Assembly: GCF_947242115.1 (NCBI RefSeq)
Contig: NC_074716.1
Location: 19,846,090 to 19,910,089, forward strand
Reading direction: 5' to 3'
Source of the DNA: Biomphalaria glabrata
Lineage: Eukaryota > Mollusca > Gastropoda > Planorbidae
DNA length: 64,000 nucleotides
The notes below the pieces were generated by a model, which ran no database searches, was not told where the DNA came from, and worked only from the letters and a program-made list of their open reading frames with translations. The position numbers and the translations under genes are program-made. Positions 60,164 through 64,000 of this stretch are shown piece after piece; within the stretch, counting starts at the first letter, position 1; each line of letters opens with the position of its first letter.

Positions 60164-61996
60164 ATGGCCTCACTGTGCCTGATGCACCAGAAATGCAGAT
60201 GTGCTATGCAGACTCCACGTGGAGTCAGCTGGCACGCTCGTGTAGCCTCGCACCTAGTTGTGCTCATCTTTCTTCTCAGCGGCGCACGCTCTTCAGAACA
60301 CGTCCGGACATGTGAGCCGATCAGATCCACTATGTGCAAGGGCTTGGGTTACAATGTCACTGGCATGCCGAATCTGGTGGAGCACACAGACCAGGAAGAT
60401 GCCATCCTTCTTCTGCAGACCTTTACCCCGCTCATCCAGTACGGCTGCTCGAGTCGGCTCAAGTTTTTCCTCTGTTCGGTTTACTTCCCCATGTGCACAG
60501 AGAAAGTCATGATGCCCATCGGTCCTTGCAAACCACTGTGCGAGAGCGTTCGGGACAGGTGCCAGCCAGTGCTGCGAAATTTCGGTTACCCGTGGCCCGA
60601 AGCTTTGAATTGCTCCAAGTTCCCCGCCGCCAACAACCACGAGCACATGTGCATGGAGGGACCTAAAGATGTGGAAGATCCAGATCCTCCAATACGTCGC
60701 TTAAACACGGCCGATTTCGGTCCAGATTCTGCAACAAAATCAAATCCCAACTATTCTGGAAATCCATCCCTTGGCAGCAAGACTTCGTCTCTCGCTAACT
60801 ACGAGCCGTGTCGCCAGCTCGGATACAGAAATCCCTCAAAATACACATTCATCAACAGAACTCAACGCTGCGCCATGTTGTGTAAAGAGAACCTCGCTTT
60901 CACAGACGACAACAAATACTTCGCCAACATTTGGATAGCTATCTGGGCAGGATTGTGCTTCACATCCACACTTTTTACTATTCTGACGTTTTTAATAGAC
61001 TCGCAGCGGTTCCGTTATCCCGAAAGGCCAATTATCTTAATGGCCATGTGCTACAACATCTACAGTATTGCCTACATAGTTCGATTGATTGCAGGTAGGG
61101 ACGATATTGCTTGCGACAACGACAGTCAGAGCAATCAAAGTATTCTAATCCAAGAAGGCTTGGAGAACACCGACTGCGCCATCGTCTTCTTGCTGCTTTA
61201 TTTCTTCGGCACAGCCAGTGCTTTGTGGTGGGTCATACTGACATTCACTTGGTTCCTAGCTGCCGGACTCAAGTGGACACACGAAGCCATTCAGGTTCAC
61301 AGCAGTTATTTCCACTTGGTGGCCTGGGCGATACCGGCCATCAAAACCATCGTGATTCTGGTCATGAGAGACGTAGACGCCGACGAACTCACCGGGATTT
61401 GTTTCGTAGGCAACCAGAACACCAGGACACTGTTGGGCTTCGCCATTGCCCCTCACATTGTCTACCTCGTCATCGGAGTTTCTTTTCTGGTGGCCGCCTT
61501 CGTGTCTTTGTACTTGACAGCCAAGAAATCTGCAGATAAAACTGAGGGGGGCTCAGGAGGAGGAGGAGGAGGGGTTGTAGCCGGAAGAGAAGACAAAATC
61601 GAAGCCTTGATGGTCAGAATTGGAATATTTTCAGTGCTCTACACCGTCCCAGCAGCTTGCGTCATAGGATGTCTGCTGTACGAGTTCTTCGCCAGGAGCT
61701 CCTGGTACGCCATGGGCTCCCCTGCCGCCCCTAACGTGGAAATCTTCATGCTCAAACTGTTCATGTCCCTAGTGGTAGGGATCACCAGTGGGCTGTGGGT
61801 GTGGTCCACCAGGACGTTAGGCTCCTGGAGGACACAGGTGAAGAAAGTATTCCAGACGCGAAGGAACAGAAAGGGCCTCGAGTACGTTGTGCCCGTGCAC
61901 CAGTACCATCAGGTGCCAGCCAAGACTTCATCCTCCAGGGCTATCAGATCGGATAAATCCAAACGCGGGAAATCGGACAGTGAGACCATTGTATAA
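60164..61996 (+). CDS. FZD4: Frizzled-4-type Wnt receptor, intronless
   Basis: Seven-pass Wnt receptor of 610 aa in one exon (human FZD4 537). An in-frame TAG (60158-60160) sits two codons before the ATG, whose context is aaaATGg. Signal peptide about 28-43. Cysteine-rich Wnt-binding domain 50-163 with ten cysteines (50, 58, 95, 104, 111, 122, 126, 133, 150, 163) and CKGLGYNVTGMPNLVEH, FTPLIQYGCSS and NHEHMCMEGP blocks closest to FZD4; N64 is a glycosylation site. Linker 164-254. Membrane segments about 256-278, 289-309, 339-365, 381-401, 424-452, 481-506, 526-547. The Dishevelled motif KTxxxW is RTLGSW (550-555). The C-terminus ETIV is a PDZ ligand like the ETVV of FZD4. A Gly-rich insert (462-470) sits in the third inner loop. 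Confidence 0.96.
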   Translation: MASLCLMHQKCRCAMQTPRGVSWHARVASHLVVLIFLLSGARSSEHVRTCEPIRSTMCKGLGYNVTGMPNLVEHTDQEDAILLLQTFTPLIQYGCSSRLKFFLCSVYFPMCTEKVMMPIGPCKPLCESVRDRCQPVLRNFGYPWPEALNCSKFPAANNHEHMCMEGPKDVEDPDPPIRRLNTADFGPDSATKSNPNYSGNPSLGSKTSSLANYEPCRQLGYRNPSKYTFINRTQRCAMLCKENLAFTDDNKYFANIWIAIWAGLCFTSTLFTILTFLIDSQRFRYPERPIILMAMCYNIYSIAYIVRLIAGRDDIACDNDSQSNQSILIQEGLENTDCAIVFLLLYFFGTASALWWVILTFTWFLAAGLKWTHEAIQVHSSYFHLVAWAIPAIKTIVILVMRDVDADELTGICFVGNQNTRTLLGFAIAPHIVYLVIGVSFLVAAFVSLYLTAKKSADKTEGGSGGGGGGVVAGREDKIEALMVRIGIFSVLYTVPAACVIGCLLYEFFARSSWYAMGSPAAPNVEIFMLKLFMSLVVGITSGLWVWSTRTLGSWRTQVKKVFQTRRNRKGLEYVVPVHQYHQVPAKTSSSRAIRSDKSKRGKSDSETIV

Positions 61997-62347
61997 TCAT
62001 GTAAGTTTGGGAACATTATATCCATACATACTTGTTTGTAAATAAGAACAAATGGAGTGTAAGGTAAGAAAGCAGAAGTATGTAAGTTTGAGTGGAGATG
62101 TATCAAAGGAAATGTATTAAAAATGTACTTAAAACATGAACAAATATCAGCCGCTCTGGTTGGTTGGGGGAAAATAAGTTTATGGTTTGATACTGATTTA
62201 GAGTTTTGGAAATAGGTATTTTTTTGGGGGGGGGGGGGGGATTAAGAGTTTTAACGAGTCGTTTGGTTTGGGAAAATTAGTTCACGATTTTATGGGGATT
62301 TAGAGTTTGGGAAATAAGTTCATGGTTTTATGGGGTTGTTAGGCAGG
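61997..62347 (+). other. FZD4 3' UTR region
   Basis: No reading frame of note. A G16-class run lies at about 62225-62240. The phrase tatggggatttagagtttggg and variants recurs three times (62160-62330). Confidence 0.4.
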
Positions 62348-62516
62348 TTCACTCATTCACCAATCGTAAACAAACAACATTTAGCCACGTGATTCTCTAT
62401 CTCTTCTATACAAATTACGTAATCCATAAAGACTGTCACGTGATACGCTTTTTTTTTCATTGTTTTATCAATATTATCACGTGGCTAAATGTTTGTTTAC
62501 GATTGGTGAGTGAGGT
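62348..62516. repeat. Inverted repeat with CACGTG-bearing arms
   Basis: Left arm (62348-62392) reads ttcactcattcaccaatcg, taaacaaac, aacatttagccacgtgat. The right arm (62476-62515) is its complement, with one 4-base indel and few mismatches. The 80-bp loop holds one more tcacgtgata. No coding content; MITE-like or a structured 3' element. Confidence 0.85.
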
Positions 62517-63658
62517 CCATTGAACATATAGTCTAGGAGGTATGACTGAGGAAACAGTGCTGAAGTCTAATCATGAGATGTATATTTATTTCTACATGCA
62601 TTTAAAACCAAATCAGGGAATTGTTTATAAGTATGTTCATAATTAAGATTTTTTAATATTATTTTTTTGTTGTTTGTTTAGCTTCGTATTATTGACTAGA
62701 TTGCAATTGTAAAGGCTTCCATTTATAAGTTAGCCTAACATCAGATATAAATCTATCTTTTAGATTTCTGTCTATTCCACACACAGTAATGAGCGCACAG
62801 CCAACACCACACATAGGCCTAGGTAGAGAATGCAAACCCTACAAGAGGCTCATTCCATGCTCTGACAAAACGTTTCACCTACAAACTGGAACGCCAACGT
62901 GTATCACATTGAGACATAAATCACAGCTAGTGCTACAAGCGTAGCTCGTCTCCCTCGAAATAGAAACACACACCAACGTCATAGAATGTATATTTACTTA
63001 GACATACACACGCACACATTATGCACATACATACATAGGAACACACACAAACACGTTCTAATACAGTCCCGACTGACAGAAATATAAAAATAACCTGGCC
63101 GTAACGGCCACTTTTCCCCTTGTAAATTACGTATTGTAGTTTTGACTGAAGCCACTTGAGCGCCAAGCCGAATCAAGTTTTTACGACTGCCCCACTACAC
63201 AGTTATGCACTTGCGTGCACTCGTTAGAATCTTTCCCCCCCCCCCCCTTCTGCTCCGTTCTAAGAATGGACTAGGCGCTGTGCGTGTGTGTGTTCAAGTC
63301 TGTAGTAAGATTTATTGCCGGTTAGAAGTAAAGTACTCGGGAGACACACCTGTCTTTACTAGTGCTACCAGAAGAGCTCCTGGTCTGTCGGACCGACCAG
63401 GCTTTAAGTCATAGTATCTAGAGCTAGATATATGTTGGGAAAGAGGGGGAGGGGAACACCAAGAAAGCAACAAGGGATTCCTTTGGTTGGGGGCAGGGGA
63501 GGATTGTTTGGGCTAGCAGTTTATCAGACCCTAAGACATACCATTATCACACTAGCGCAGTGTGTCAGATTTCTGTAGCTTTAAATCTCTTTCGTAGTCA
63601 GGGTCCCGTCGTTTGTATTAATGGATTGTAAATATACAGCTTTTAGACATTTCTGTAG
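62517..63658. other. Intergenic, no gene seen
   Basis: Includes a CA-rich stretch (63000-63060) and a C14-class run at about 63235-63248. Short frames only. Confidence 0.35.
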
Positions 63659-63970
63659 TTGGCCGTGTTTGTAGACTGGCCGTGTTTATAGATTATGTTA
63701 TTCTGGACTAGTTGGCCGTGTTTGTAGACATTATAGGTCTTCTGGACTGGGTATTTGGCCGTGTTTGTAGACATTATAGGTCTTCTGGACTGGGTATTTG
63801 GCCGTGTTTGTAGACATTATAGGTCTTCTGGACTGGGTATTTGGCCGTGTTTGTAGACATTATAGGTCTTCTGGACTGGGTATTTGGCCGTGTTTGTAGA
63901 CATTATAGGTCTTCTGGACTGGGTATTTGACCGTGTTTGTAGTCTTGTTTTGTTGTACTGGACTGGGCAA
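63659..63970. repeat. 43-bp tandem repeat, about six copies
   Basis: Full units start at 63712, 63755, 63798, 63841 and 63884, with degenerate units on both sides (63659-63711 and 63927-63970). The unit begins ttggccgtgtttgtagacat and ends ttctggactgggtat. The central copies are identical. Confidence 0.96.
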
Positions 63971-64000
63971 TTGTCCCCATTCTGTAGACATACTGAGACT

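Noticed and set aside
60293-60666. Antisense and alternate-frame ORFs across FZD4 (for example 117 aa minus, 110 aa and 142 aa plus)
   Set aside because: Shadows of the GC-richer Frizzled coding sequence; no homology-like motifs.

Overview
Eukaryotic, AT-rich, intron-rich and densely invaded by transposons. The mix of I-clade (nimbus-like) LINEs with RNase H, RTE- and Rex1/CR1-like LINEs, hAT transposons and a tRNA-headed SINE points to a mollusc, most likely a heterobranch/pulmonate freshwater snail such as a planorbid. The taxon is an inference from repeat families and gene structure, not a database result.

Layout. (1) 1-6.2 kb: the last exon of mitochondrial tryptophanyl-tRNA synthetase (WARS2, + strand), with a 4.7-kb antisense LINE just upstream that is bounded by a 13-bp target-site duplication. 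(2) 6.2-11 kb: intergenic, with tandem repeats and three degraded LINE pieces, one with an 11-bp duplication. (3) 11.5-20.0 kb: proteasome subunit alpha type-1 (PSMA1, - strand), assembled here as 11 phase-consistent coding exons (278 aa). Its introns carry a hAT relic, a foldback element with reiterated termini and a 702-bp DNA transposon nested in a LINE relic. (4) 20-31 kb: hAT, pogo-like, jockey-like and RTE-like relics, plus the last four exons of an unrecognised - strand gene (25.85-27.70 kb). (5) 31.1-54.5 kb: a TEX11/ZIP4/SPO22-like meiosis gene (+ strand), assembled as 29 phase-consistent exons (908 aa). Its introns hold a deleted hAT with intact ends, an older Charlie-like hAT relic with an RTE piece inside, and a tandemly duplicated tRNA-SINE composite. 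(6) 54.5-60.1 kb: intergenic, with a 100-bp tandem repeat and a TA microsatellite. (7) 60.2-62.0 kb: an intronless Frizzled-4-type Wnt receptor (610 aa, + strand). (8) 62-64 kb: a CACGTG-bearing inverted repeat and a 43-bp tandem array.

The host genes are unrelated housekeeping or developmental genes (mitochondrial translation, proteasome, meiotic recombination, Wnt signalling) that happen to be neighbours; there is no operon logic. No prokaryotic features, CRISPR arrays, canonical tRNA or rRNA genes were seen. No LTR or other virus-like element was recognised.
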